This document shows positions 11,121 through 20,965 of a stretch of DNA of 46,102 nt, piece after piece. Both the position numbers and the translations under genes were made by a program. This stretch comes from Polynucleobacter sp. GWA2_45_21 (GTDB taxonomy: Bacteria > Pseudomonadota > Gammaproteobacteria > Burkholderiales > Burkholderiaceae). The notes beneath the pieces are model-generated. The model was not told the origin of the DNA. It did not search any database and was given only the letters and a program-made list of their open reading frames with translations. Where the stretch lies: the NCBI RefSeq assembly GCF_001830325.1, contig NZ_MHZG01000018.1, positions 1 through 46,102 of the forward strand, in the 5' to 3' direction. Each line of letters opens with the position of its first letter. Position 1 is the stretch's first letter.

Positions 11121-12428
11121 ATGCAAACTCAACTCGCCCCCCAATTTGCCAATACCCCTGAAGGTATTGAGGCTGCCAGAATTCTTGGAAAATGTGTGCA
11201 CTGCGGCTTCTGCACTGCTACCTGCCCTACCTATCAAATTCTAGGTGACGAACTCGATGGCCCACGTGGTCGTATCTACCTCATCAAACAAATCGCTGAA
11301 GGCCAAGCTCCTACCGAAAAAACACGCTTGCATTTAGATCGCTGCCTGACTTGCCGCAATTGCGAAAGCACTTGCCCAAGCGGTGTGCAATACGGTAACT
11401 TAGTGGATATCGGCCGCAAGTGGGCAGAAGAAAATACTCCTGAACGCCCCATTGGTCAGCGCCTCACGCGCTGGGCACTCAAAGAAGGTTTAACGAGCCC
11501 TAAGTTATTTAATTCTGCTATGGCAATTGGTCGTCTGGTTCGCCCATTGATGCCCAGTGGTATCCAGCGCAAGATTCCAGAAGCAAAAAATAAAGTTCTA
11601 TCAAGCAACACTGATCCTTACGCCAGACCACAAGCAAGTCACTCTCGCAAGATGCTATTGCTCGAGGGTTGCGTGCAACCAGGCATGCTGCCAAATATCA
11701 ACTCTGCGACAGCACGCGTCCTAGATGCACTCAAGATTGAATTAATTAGCGCCCCCAATGCGACCTGCTGTGGCGCCCTACGCTACCACCTCAATGATCA
11801 GGCGGGTGGATTGGACAACGCAAAGCAGAACATCGATGCCTGGTGGCCGCTAGTTGAGCAAGGTGCAGAAGCCATTGTGATGACCGCTTCTGGCTGTGGT
11901 GTCATGGTCAAAGACTATGGGCATCTATTTGCGAACGATCCACAATACGCTGCTAAGGCAAAGAAGATTTCCGATCTCACAAAAGACATTTCTGAAATCT
12001 TGCCAACACTTCAGGAAGAGCTTATTGCTTTAGTTGGTACTGAACCCAAATCTGGCGTGGTCTATCACCCGCCCTGCACATTGCAACATGGTCAACAAAT
12101 TCGAGGCAAGGTAGAAGGTCTTTTGGCTGGGATTGGTATTGGCGTTCGCCTCTGTGCTGATAGTCATCTGTGCTGTGGCTCAGCGGGAACTTACTCTGTT
12201 ACTCAACCTGAGCTATCAGAGCAATTACGCAAGAACAAACTCACCCACTTGAATGCCGCTTGCGAAGAGTCTGGTGCTCAAGTGATTGTTTCTGGAAACA
12301 TTGGTTGCATCACCCATCTGCAACAGCAAGATACACCGGTTCTTCACTGGATTGAGATCGTAGATCAGTTGATATCAAAAGTATCAAGTCGGAAGGAAGT
12401 TAAACCTATTCACCAACCAGGTGAATAG
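11121..12428 (+). CDS. glcF: Glycolate oxidase iron-sulfur subunit GlcF
   Basis: Electron-transfer subunit of glycolate dehydrogenase. Two 4Fe-4S motifs are visible, CVHCGFCTATCP (about residues 26-37) and CLTCRNCESTCP (about 75-86). They are followed by two cysteine-rich CCG domains, including NATCCGALRYH and LCCGSAGTYS. The 435 residues exceed Escherichia coli GlcF (407) slightly because of a longer linker and C-terminus. It closes the glcDEF unit; the permease follows after about 100 bp. Confidence 0.95.
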   Translation: MQTQLAPQFANTPEGIEAARILGKCVHCGFCTATCPTYQILGDELDGPRGRIYLIKQIAEGQAPTEKTRLHLDRCLTCRNCESTCPSGVQYGNLVDIGRKWAEENTPERPIGQRLTRWALKEGLTSPKLFNSAMAIGRLVRPLMPSGIQRKIPEAKNKVLSSNTDPYARPQASHSRKMLLLEGCVQPGMLPNINSATARVLDALKIELISAPNATCCGALRYHLNDQAGGLDNAKQNIDAWWPLVEQGAEAIVMTASGCGVMVKDYGHLFANDPQYAAKAKKISDLTKDISEILPTLQEELIALVGTEPKSGVVYHPPCTLQHGQQIRGKVEGLLAGIGIGVRLCADSHLCCGSAGTYSVTQPELSEQLRKNKLTHLNAACEESGAQVIVSGNIGCITHLQQQDTPVLHWIEIVDQLISKVSSRKEVKPIHQPGE

Positions 12429-12529
12429 TTTGATGAGTTTTTAGGTATTAGCCCTAGAGCCTGAATCACAATCAGGAGAATAGGATTCAAAACTAGTTTT
12501 ATTTTTAGAAATTATTTAAGGAGATCATC

Positions 12530-14191
12530 ATGGTTTGGCAACAAATTTATGACCCGCTAGGGAATATGATCCTATCCACCCTTCTTGCGGCTATTCCTGT
12601 TGTCGTCATGTTGGTTGGATTGGGATTTTTACATTTAAAAGCGCATATAGCTGCAGGTGCAGGCTTATTAAGCGCAATCATAGTTGCGGTATTTGTTTAT
12701 GGAATGCCTGGAGAGATGGCAGGTAAGGCCGCTCTGATGGGAGGCCTAACAGGCTTACTCCCGATTGGCTGGATTGTTCTAAACATTATTTATCTACACC
12801 AACTCACCGAACAAAACGGCTCCTTCAAGGTTCTGCAAGACTCTATTGCAGGCATCACTGAAGATCGACGCTTGCAATTACTTTTAATTGCATTTGCTTT
12901 CGGAGCTTTCTTTGAAGGTGCTGCAGGCTTTGGCACACCAGTTGCAGTAACAGCCGCTATTCTGATTGGATTAGGATTCTCCCCACTTGCTGCATCTGGC
13001 TTATCGTTGATCGCCAACACAGCCCCAGTTGCTTTTGGAGCACTTGGCACACCAATCATTACCTTAGCCAAGGTCCATGACTACGATTTAATGGAAATCT
13101 CAGCAATGGTTGGTCGTCAACTTCCACTATTTTCGCTGATTGTTCCTTTCTGGTTGATCTGGGCTTTTGCCGGCAGAAAAGGAATGATGCAAATCTGGCC
13201 AGCCATTCTAGTAACTGGTGCAACATTCGCAATCGCTCAATTCTTGGTATCAAATTACATTGGGCCAGAATTGGTGGACGTAATTGCTGCTATCGTTTCC
13301 ATGGCATCTTTGGTAATGTTCCTAAAAGTTTGGAAACCAAAAGAAATTTGGAGATCTACATCCCTTAAAGGACGCGAAACTGATGGTGGCGTATCGATTA
13401 CTCCAACCATCCCCACCGTTCACCCACGTGCTGATGTTATTCGCGCATGGATGCCTTGGTGTATTTTGACTGTCTTCGTCTTTATTTGGGGCTTGCCGGA
13501 TGTTAAGAATTACTTAAATACCATCTTTGCACCTAAGTTTCCGATCGAAGGTCTACATTTAATGGTTGAGAAGATTGCTCCCGTAGTCACCAAGCCCACT
13601 AAAGAGTCTGCAGTTTATGTATTGAATCTCTTGTCTGCTACCGGAACTGGAATTTTATTCTCCGCAATTCTGGGTGGCCTATTGATGAAATACAACCCAA
13701 TTACTTTGGTCACAAGTTATGTCAGAACCTTCTGGTTAGTACGCTACTCATTAATCACCATCGTTTTGATGCTAGGTCTTGGCACGTTGACACGCTACTC
13801 AGGCCTGGATACAACGCTAGGCTTAGCATTTGCGGCCACAGGTATGTTCTACCCATTCTTTGGCACTTTGATGGGGTGGATGGGTGTTGCCCTTACTGGC
13901 TCCGATACAGCATCAAACGTGCTCTTTGGCGGAATGCAAAAGGTTGCAGCCGAACAGATTGGATTAAGCCCTAACTTAATGGGTGCAGCTAATAGTTCGG
14001 GTGGTGTAATGGGCAAGATGATTGATGCTCAGTCAATTGTTGTTGCCTCTACAGCTACTCGTTGGTTCAATCATGAAGGCGATATTTTGCGGTACGTATT
14101 CTTCCACTCTGTTGCCCTTGCATGTTTAGTAGGTATTTTTGTAACACTTCAGGCCTATGTATATCCATTTACCTTGATGGTTATTAAGTAA
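12530..14191 (+). CDS. glcA: L-lactate permease family transporter, probably the glycolate permease GlcA
   Basis: An inner-membrane symporter of the LctP/GlcA family, 553 residues with about 12-14 hydrophobic segments. The conserved GAFFEGAAGFGTPVAV motif lies near residues 125-140. The C-terminus has GSDTASNVLFGGMQKVAAEQ and ANSSGGVMGKMIDAQSIVVA. LldP and GlcA both move lactate and glycolate; the position after glcDEF favours glycolate. A strong site TAAGGAG precedes the ATG. The 101-nt gap upstream contains a 12-bp palindrome AAAACTAGTTTT (12489-12500) that could be a regulatory site. A terminator follows at 14211. Confidence 0.92.
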   Translation: MVWQQIYDPLGNMILSTLLAAIPVVVMLVGLGFLHLKAHIAAGAGLLSAIIVAVFVYGMPGEMAGKAALMGGLTGLLPIGWIVLNIIYLHQLTEQNGSFKVLQDSIAGITEDRRLQLLLIAFAFGAFFEGAAGFGTPVAVTAAILIGLGFSPLAASGLSLIANTAPVAFGALGTPIITLAKVHDYDLMEISAMVGRQLPLFSLIVPFWLIWAFAGRKGMMQIWPAILVTGATFAIAQFLVSNYIGPELVDVIAAIVSMASLVMFLKVWKPKEIWRSTSLKGRETDGGVSITPTIPTVHPRADVIRAWMPWCILTVFVFIWGLPDVKNYLNTIFAPKFPIEGLHLMVEKIAPVVTKPTKESAVYVLNLLSATGTGILFSAILGGLLMKYNPITLVTSYVRTFWLVRYSLITIVLMLGLGTLTRYSGLDTTLGLAFAATGMFYPFFGTLMGWMGVALTGSDTASNVLFGGMQKVAAEQIGLSPNLMGAANSSGGVMGKMIDAQSIVVASTATRWFNHEGDILRYVFFHSVALACLVGIFVTLQAYVYPFTLMVIK

Positions 14192-14210
14192 CAAGTTGTA
14201 ACTCCCTTTC

Positions 14211-14236
14211 AAGACCGCCATGTGCGGTCTTTTTTT
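14211..14236 (+). terminator. Rho-independent terminator of the glcDEF-permease unit
   Basis: An 8-bp stem AAGACCGC/GCGGTCTT with a 5-nt loop is followed by a run of seven T. It lies 20 nt after the permease stop and ends the glycolate locus. Confidence 0.9.
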
Positions 14237-14699
14237 GAGTTTGCGGAGAGGGTGCCAATGCAAATTCAGATGGCAGCTATTGGCCGAACTGAGACGGTCA
14301 AGCATCTCAAAATACCTTGTTTGAGCGGCTGAAATTAGCACAAAGGAAGTCGCTACTCGCTATTGACTACCTAGCCTTTCCAGATCAGATTGGGTGACTC
14401 TTTTGGCCGTAATACGCACTTCAAACACTTTACTGATTTGGCAAAAGCAAAATAAACACAACCCCCATCAAGCCCAAAATTAACCCCTACTTCCGTATAG
14501 TTCAGCACATTGCCAACACCATGCTGCGCCTCACCTCACTTTTTAGCCAAGCTACCTTGGGACGGAAGTGGAATTTTACGCCTAGACCAATACCCCCTGC
14601 CTCCTCAAGGCCAATCTATAGAAATAGCAGAAATTTTTTGAAGCGGTCAACCTTAATCATGTCGCGCGCCGGTATATCGCTAAGCCTCGGATACAAAAC
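14237..14699. other. Gene-free junction between the glycolate locus and the recombinase trio
   Basis: I see no intact gene in these 463 bases and no tRNA 3' half that would match the tRNA-Val fragment on the other side of the trio. The left boundary of the inserted element must lie here or in the adjoining recombinase 3' region, but no repeat marks it. The minus strand at 14395-14650 holds broken coding sequence, listed separately. Confidence 0.5.
14395..14650 (-). pseudogene. Decayed remnant, possibly the C-terminal strands of an outer-membrane beta-barrel protein
   Basis: On the minus strand two short frames follow each other. One contains an in-frame TAG and then GGIGLGVKFHFRPKVAWLK. After a shift, the next reads GVGNVLNYTEVGVNFGL. 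The alternating pattern resembles the last beta strands of OmpA-like barrel proteins, but the similarity is judged by eye and the stretch is very short. If correct, it is a disrupted host gene left of the inserted trio. Confidence 0.22.
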
Positions 14700-17600
14700 T
14701 CAATCTAGAAAGGCGCACTGAATCAAAGCCAATATAGATAATGTTGCCCTCACACCAAATAAGATAGTTGCCCCCTTATGTTGCGGCTCGCCACCCCCTT
14801 TGGAAATTTGAGTTAAATCAAGATCTATTCGAATCTTTCCCCTCGTACTATCCGAAACCTTTGGCTCCGACTCTTTGATCTGACCTATCTCGAGCTGACC
14901 TTCCCAGTATTGCCGCTGGCGCTTTGCGGATGGGAAATCCTTACCAATGGATGGGGTATGAGTGACATCAATTGCAGTGCCAATGTTTAGCTCTCTTAAG
15001 AACCAGAGCCAGCGTTTAGATTTGGGCAACGAATCAGTCTCAATAGAAAGCTGGGTTCCCGGAATCCAAAGCTCAAGAAAATCACTTAATAACTCTTGAA
15101 CACGTTTTTGACAGGCTAGCTTTTTACCAAGCCCTGGCATTTCGCCCTGGTAGACCTTTTTTAGTAATTCACAAGCCGTCATTGCAACGCTTATTTGCTC
15201 GGGCTTACTCACCAAATCTGCCGCCATCCGATTGTATTTAGGCCTTGCTAGTGGCACCCCTTTTGAGCGCAATACTCCTTGAGGAAGGCTTTTTAGCTGC
15301 TGAACCCATATCTTCAAATCCTCTAACGGATAGCCATAACGCTCAGAGCTTATCTTGATCGGGTACAACTCAAGATCTTCATTCTGCGGTGCTGACACAG
15401 TTTTTGCATATTCAAGAAAATTGAATATCTCCAGAACCTGCAAAGTTTTTGTCGTGATATTTTTTGGTGGAATAACAGCTGATGACTTAGTAAAGTTTAC
15501 GGTCGACTTCTTTTTTACGGGAACCCTATTTTTTCCATCTAACAACAATCGGGCGCAAATGGAATCCAAATAGACGCCTGGTCTAATCTGAGAAGGCGTA
15601 GCAACCGATAGTTTTCTCTCGATTTCGTAAAGATACGAGGCCGAGTAACCGCTTAACGCCTCTAGGGTGGCAATATCCCATTTGGGTGTTAGCCTATAGG
15701 CCATGCGCCCTAAAATAAAATCCGCTAAGTGGATGTATGAGCCCATTGTGATATCTAGCCCAGCATGCCCCATTAGGCTGCTGATCTGAAGCATTGACCG
15801 AGTATTGCTTGGCGCCGCTCCGAGCAAAGATTGACGCACAGATGCAGAAATCATCAACCTCCTGGAATCATGCTCTGTGGGCATGAACCATTCTGGCAAA
15901 AAGACACCCTTACCCTGCTCACCTAACCAGAGCATCACAGTAAGCCAATTGGCAAAGCTATGTCGTAGATGATGAAACCGCAACCCCTCATCATCATTTA
16001 AATGCTTAAGCGCTTTGGTGAGACGCTCTAAATTGAGATCCCTGTCATTGACCTTGCCGTCTTTAACAAATAGTTTAAACAAGGGCTCAGTCCCTGTAAT
16101 CGCCTTCAGCGGATCATGGGTATCGGGATTTTGAGCTTTATCGCTTGCTCTAATTTGGTTGCGGCGAAGCACCCATAAATTGCGCACTTCAATTAAGACA
16201 GGCAGAGGCATTAATACAAAAGCTGGCAAAAGTCGATTGGCAGAGCGCGACTTAAGTTCACGCAATCCATTTTTACAAATCTCTATCCAAAATTCCGGAG
16301 GGTTTTCTGGCGTAATCGAGATGCCCTCAATAAAGTCAAGATCTTGAATTTGCAAACCCAAGACCTCCGATCGTCGCAAACCGCAAAAAAAACCCAAACT
16401 CAGGACAACTCGAAGCTGCTGGACTAGAGCGCTTGCTACTTTACTCTTGCCCACTTGAGCGCCATAGAGTTTGTTAATTTCTTGCTCAAGGTGGTTGGAG
16501 ATTTGAAAAAATGAATCCGTACTAATCAGATTAGCATCTACGGCCGCATTCCCCCGACCGCTTACTCGAAAAATATCATGGTCACTTAATGGCACTACGC
16601 CATGCTTGGATTCCAAATACTGATGTAGCGATTTAAGAGCGCGGCCCACAATACGGCGAACCCCGTTAGAGGGCGTGTCCTCTAGAGCAACTTGATAGAC
16701 TTCAAGATAAGCCCCCTCATTACCTAACTTCGTTAAATCTAATCGACCCAATTGCCCTACTAAGCGCCCAGCGATGCAATTGACCATTTGATAAGTGGTG
16801 CGTGGTCTTTTAATCCTGCGCCCGCGACCCTTTGCTAGAAGATGTTCGGCTGCCCATAACCCCAGGATGCGTACACTTGGTAGCAACTCACCATTATTGG
16901 CGGCCAACCAGGCCTTCACCCTTTTTTGAGGCCCATCTTGTTTTGAATTTAATACGCCGCCTAATTCACGCAACTGCGCAGGAAGCGTCTCATCTTTCTC
17001 GATCAGAGCGTTACCCGACTCATACTCGCCCTCATCCCCCTCATCACCCCCCTCCTGTTCCTCATCATCCAAATCATCAAGCATCGATACCGGGCCTGCC
17101 AAGGCAGGCACTACTCGACTGGTGAGGGTGCTGACATATTTGGAGGGTGGATGCATTAATCGCTCCCAAACATGCTCCGGTAGCGAGGTACTCACCAGGC
17201 GATCGCTTGCATATTGAACTAGCCAAGGAGGCATATGCAAATGAAGGCGTGCCCTTGCTCCATCTAAAAGGGCTTTAATTCCACCGGGCAACTTATCTGA
17301 AAACTCATGGTGTTTTGCATAAGCACTGATGCAGCTATAGACATTTTGCCCATCAGAAACTCGCTTGAACTCGGGCATCACTAGTTTTTGCCCATTGATA
17401 GAGCTGGCCAAGATTAAGCGGGTAACCGGATCAACAAACCAGCGTCTTAATACCGGATGCTTGGGGGGATTCTTTCCCTTGACTGGATACAAGCAAACCC
17501 AGCGTAGCTCAGGATCGTAGTCTCCTCCAGCCAAAGATTTGACTAGCTCCATTAGAAAAACACTATCTACCAATGCACCATTTAACATAGCTGAGAGCAG

Positions 17601-18104
17601 AACTTGACCCCACCAAGCCTGTGAACTTACGGTGCACCGCGACTCTTTTAAGGAGTAATTGAAAGCCGCAAGCAAAGGCGTAATCTTTGCTCGCCTTTCC
17701 ATGTTTTCATGAGTAAAAGGAGATGGCGGCATTGGTGGCAACGGCGCCGGAACATAAGGAATGGGAATATCAAAACGGCCCATGGCATTGCCGGCCTCGA
17801 TTACCTCTAAAAATCGGCGTCGCACTTTAAAACCAGAGCCCGTTTTAGCGCAGTGCTTCACCTCCAACAAAATTGCCTTGATGGCAGACTTGTCTAGCTT
17901 TAAAGACGCCGGTTTGCACTGAAGAATTTGAGCATTTTTTTGCTGAACCTGATACAAGATTTTGAGCGTGTCCACACTTAATCTACTCAAGTCTAGCGAC
18001 TGCTCGGCATGATCCGCACCCGGGAATTTGGCATACGGCTCTTCCAAATGTGCCCAGCCCACCCAAATATCGGGGTCTAAGTCAGAGATTTGAACGCGCG
18101 CCAT
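14700..18104 (-). CDS. Very large tyrosine recombinase, third gene of the recombinase trio
   Basis: A 1134-residue protein whose middle is a tyrosine recombinase catalytic domain with the complete set: R577 in FCGLRRSE, H711-x-x-R714 in HHLRHSF, H780 in LMGHAG and nucleophile Y790 in GSYIHL. About 550 residues precede the catalytic domain, including an acidic run of Asp, Glu and Gly near residues 343-363. A further 340 residues follow it. Typical integrases have 300-450 residues. It starts 2 nt after the 952-aa gene stop, so both are in one operon. It is probably the active strand-exchange enzyme of the element. The extensions are unrecognised; target or partner binding is a guess. Confidence 0.8.
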   Translation of the reverse strand: MARVQISDLDPDIWVGWAHLEEPYAKFPGADHAEQSLDLSRLSVDTLKILYQVQQKNAQILQCKPASLKLDKSAIKAILLEVKHCAKTGSGFKVRRRFLEVIEAGNAMGRFDIPIPYVPAPLPPMPPSPFTHENMERRAKITPLLAAFNYSLKESRCTVSSQAWWGQVLLSAMLNGALVDSVFLMELVKSLAGGDYDPELRWVCLYPVKGKNPPKHPVLRRWFVDPVTRLILASSINGQKLVMPEFKRVSDGQNVYSCISAYAKHHEFSDKLPGGIKALLDGARARLHLHMPPWLVQYASDRLVSTSLPEHVWERLMHPPSKYVSTLTSRVVPALAGPVSMLDDLDDEEQEGGDEGDEGEYESGNALIEKDETLPAQLRELGGVLNSKQDGPQKRVKAWLAANNGELLPSVRILGLWAAEHLLAKGRGRRIKRPRTTYQMVNCIAGRLVGQLGRLDLTKLGNEGAYLEVYQVALEDTPSNGVRRIVGRALKSLHQYLESKHGVVPLSDHDIFRVSGRGNAAVDANLISTDSFFQISNHLEQEINKLYGAQVGKSKVASALVQQLRVVLSLGFFCGLRRSEVLGLQIQDLDFIEGISITPENPPEFWIEICKNGLRELKSRSANRLLPAFVLMPLPVLIEVRNLWVLRRNQIRASDKAQNPDTHDPLKAITGTEPLFKLFVKDGKVNDRDLNLERLTKALKHLNDDEGLRFHHLRHSFANWLTVMLWLGEQGKGVFLPEWFMPTEHDSRRLMISASVRQSLLGAAPSNTRSMLQISSLMGHAGLDITMGSYIHLADFILGRMAYRLTPKWDIATLEALSGYSASYLYEIERKLSVATPSQIRPGVYLDSICARLLLDGKNRVPVKKKSTVNFTKSSAVIPPKNITTKTLQVLEIFNFLEYAKTVSAPQNEDLELYPIKISSERYGYPLEDLKIWVQQLKSLPQGVLRSKGVPLARPKYNRMAADLVSKPEQISVAMTACELLKKVYQGEMPGLGKKLACQKRVQELLSDFLELWIPGTQLSIETDSLPKSKRWLWFLRELNIGTAIDVTHTPSIGKDFPSAKRQRQYWEGQLEIGQIKESEPKVSDSTRGKIRIDLDLTQISKGGGEPQHKGATILFGVRATLSILALIQCAFLD

Positions 18105-18106
18105 CG

Positions 18107-20965
18107 TTAAAAATCAATTACCTGAAAATCGACGCCCTCTTTTCCCAACAATTTTTCAAATGGGATTTTGAGTGCCTCACGTAGATGATAGGGATCCATA
18201 GCTGAATCCGGTCCCCAGGGAGATTCCCCCATTTGCCAGTGACCCATTACCGTCTTAATCACCGTTGCATAACTATTTTGCTTTTCATTAAATAAGGTGG
18301 TTGCTAAAAAATGGCGTCCATTATTGGGGATTGGCCAAGAACCCTTCTCCAAGGAATCTAATAAGGCCTGCAATCTTCTGCCGGAAAATTCCTTAGGCTG
18401 CCATTTACCACCTACTACTTCAAAAAGAAAAAGTGAGCTTTGTAATGACAGAGGAAATGACTTGGTGCCATAGATACGAATATCGCGATTTTTTGTCGCA
18501 GGGACAATTAACTCTGGACTGGTTTGATAAGAAAGGGTTACCCATAATCGCTTGAGGTGATTTAAATAGGCGCTGACACAAGCGCATACCTCATCCGGAA
18601 TCCACACCAGGCGTGCATGAGAAGCGTTCTCCCGGTCCTTCTCCTCCATGTGCAAAAAGCCCGTTTCTTGGTCTATTAGACTTAAATCTAAGATGGGGGT
18701 ATTGGCATTTCGAAAGGCCGAGACAATGCTTAGAGCAATACCGGTATAGGCTGCAACCCAATTGTGATGCTGATACGGATCTTGCTCACCAGGACTGGCG
18801 ATCTGCGTGCGCAGTACTTGCAAGAGCCTTTTAATGCTCCCCGCTTTCGGAGCCCAATCATTACCCGCAAGGCTTGTCCCAATCTGTGCAGGATGCTGCG
18901 ATAAAGAAAAGAGAGGTTTTGATATTGACCCCTCTTTGGACAATTTTTGAGCATCTGGCGTGGTAACTTGGATTCGCTTCCATAGATTGCGCATTATCTT
19001 GCAGTAGTAATCATCCAAAACCGCCCTATCAAGCGCGGCGTAGTGAGATTGGACTTCAGACTGAGGGCTACTTCTGCCAAACAGGGCGCAATTTCTAAGC
19101 AACTCGCCCTCTTCTAAGCCCTCGAACCAACTTGGCAAGAGCTCCCCAATGCTCTCAACCCCGACCCAGTCTTCATCAACCCCCGCCCGAATTAAAGCGG
19201 GAGCTATCTGCAAAATAAAGACCTTTTTATAAGCTGCCTCGGTTTGTGTGAACCATTTCTTATTATTGGTTTTTGGGAGCAACTTACCTACCGACCAAAT
19301 GTCGGAGAAGGCAATGCGAGGAGATACTGCTACTGAGTCGCTAAAAATGATTCTGGCATTCTTATTTCTATCGGGCACTGGGTACGGGCGAAGCCAAACA
19401 CGATACTGCTCTGAATATGCAATCTTCCACTCCGATGGCAGCTCTTTGATAGAGGTAAAGCAATGTAAAGAGCTCGCCTCCTTTAGGCTATGACCTGTAA
19501 ATAATGCTACTGCGCAAAGCTTGACAGTCTCATTTAGCAAAGCTGTAGCCTCATCACCGCCATCTATCAAGCTTTGGCTATAAAGATCCTCTAAAACTCC
19601 CATAACCCTGACAAATACCGGCACTCTAGCGCGATCAAGACGGGTGCGAAAAGATTGCGCCCTCATGATTTCCATTCGATGCCGAGCCCTGGCCGCAGCG
19701 TAAAGGGTGTTTAATGGAGGCAACTCCCGTGGTCCACCATCGGCGCTGACTGGATCCATAAAGTCGTCGGGTTCAAAAAAGATCTCTTCTGCCTCAAGAT
19801 ATTCGCCAGGGTGAGCACCCTCTTCAAACAAGCTGGCTGTCGTTTCCACCTCTGGCCCAATCCATTCGATATGAGGACGAGAATTTTTCTTCTGCTTTGA
19901 TGTAATTACGGGAAAACCTTGGGCAATCCAAAATAAATGGTGATCCTCATAAATCCTTGAATCGGTTAGTTTTCTTTGGGGAATCTTTTTTTTATCACCC
20001 GGAAGAGAAAAGTTATCAACCAATTTTTTTGCAAACTCACTGGGATGCCCTAGCGCATAGCCAGAATTAACTACATCGGCAAACCCAGCAAATTCCTGAC
20101 GGAATAATTCCTCAGGATTTGCGTGCATATCCGAAAACACTTGATGCAGCTTATTGGGCTCGTCATAGCCGCAACAATGGACACTTAGACGCTCAAGTAA
20201 AAAACCATGCTCTAGAGAATGAATTTTGCGCAATAAGCGTCCAGAGTCCCGCAAGCGAGTAAAGAGGTCGCTACCAACAACATGCTTTGTATACCCTGAC
20301 TCATGGGAGCTACGCAGCCGAATGTAGGAGCCAAGATACAAGCCTTGCAAGTCTCGATAGACTTGGTTACGCAGTGCGTAAATAGCCTCTGTAGGAGGCG
20401 TACCTGATCGGTACCAGAGGGTCATCCATATGGGGTGCTCATCTTCGATACCCCTAAATGGCGGCCCAATGGATTTCAAATCTCGCTTCCTGCTTGCTCC
20501 CTCACCATCCCCACTCTCTGAGCCCCATCTTTTCTCCACCTTACTCAAGAGGTAGATCTTTTGAAGCTCCAAAGATTCACGCTCCGCTTGAACAATCTGA
20601 CTCCACCGCTCTAAATCACGAAAAACTGCCTCTAGATCGCGGGGATAAATTGGCCCTCGTCCCAAACTCCACCGCTTTGCGCAAGTGAGGATTTCAGGCA
20701 AATTGGCTAGGTTTTGCCAAAGTCCAGCCAAAGATTTAGGAATATCTAGATACTTTTCGGCAAGCTGGTGCAAAGCCTCAAAACCATCATATTTTGAAAA
20801 AGCAGATAAAAATTGGGCCCGATTATCTTCATCTCGGGCAGGAGATTTGCGAGGCCCCTTGTCTTCAAGGGTCTGTGCCAGCTCTTCGTTAGGCACCGGC
20901 CGGGGTCTCCCCATTATTTGATGTCTCGGCTGGTGTGGGGGCTTGTTCTGGTTTTTTCTGGTCAA
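18107..20965 (-). CDS. Large degenerate tyrosine recombinase-like protein, second gene of the trio
   Basis: A 952-residue protein whose last 220 residues keep the outline of a tyrosine recombinase: a candidate first arginine R752 (SAFRNANTP), a box-II-like NNGRHFLATTLF with R884 but Asn at the usual first His position, then VMGHW with H909 and a possible Tyr at 926. The gap between H909 and Y926 is longer than the usual 9-10 residues. The first 700 residues match nothing I recognise. The start overlaps the 182-aa gene by 77 bp. It may be a second, altered recombinase subunit, as TnpB is beside TnpA in Tn554, or a structural partner. Catalytic competence is doubtful. Confidence 0.6.
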   Translation of the reverse strand: MTRKNQNKPPHQPRHQIMGRPRPVPNEELAQTLEDKGPRKSPARDEDNRAQFLSAFSKYDGFEALHQLAEKYLDIPKSLAGLWQNLANLPEILTCAKRWSLGRGPIYPRDLEAVFRDLERWSQIVQAERESLELQKIYLLSKVEKRWGSESGDGEGASRKRDLKSIGPPFRGIEDEHPIWMTLWYRSGTPPTEAIYALRNQVYRDLQGLYLGSYIRLRSSHESGYTKHVVGSDLFTRLRDSGRLLRKIHSLEHGFLLERLSVHCCGYDEPNKLHQVFSDMHANPEELFRQEFAGFADVVNSGYALGHPSEFAKKLVDNFSLPGDKKKIPQRKLTDSRIYEDHHLFWIAQGFPVITSKQKKNSRPHIEWIGPEVETTASLFEEGAHPGEYLEAEEIFFEPDDFMDPVSADGGPRELPPLNTLYAAARARHRMEIMRAQSFRTRLDRARVPVFVRVMGVLEDLYSQSLIDGGDEATALLNETVKLCAVALFTGHSLKEASSLHCFTSIKELPSEWKIAYSEQYRVWLRPYPVPDRNKNARIIFSDSVAVSPRIAFSDIWSVGKLLPKTNNKKWFTQTEAAYKKVFILQIAPALIRAGVDEDWVGVESIGELLPSWFEGLEEGELLRNCALFGRSSPQSEVQSHYAALDRAVLDDYYCKIMRNLWKRIQVTTPDAQKLSKEGSISKPLFSLSQHPAQIGTSLAGNDWAPKAGSIKRLLQVLRTQIASPGEQDPYQHHNWVAAYTGIALSIVSAFRNANTPILDLSLIDQETGFLHMEEKDRENASHARLVWIPDEVCACVSAYLNHLKRLWVTLSYQTSPELIVPATKNRDIRIYGTKSFPLSLQSSLFLFEVVGGKWQPKEFSGRRLQALLDSLEKGSWPIPNNGRHFLATTLFNEKQNSYATVIKTVMGHWQMGESPWGPDSAMDPYHLREALKIPFEKLLGKEGVDFQVIDF

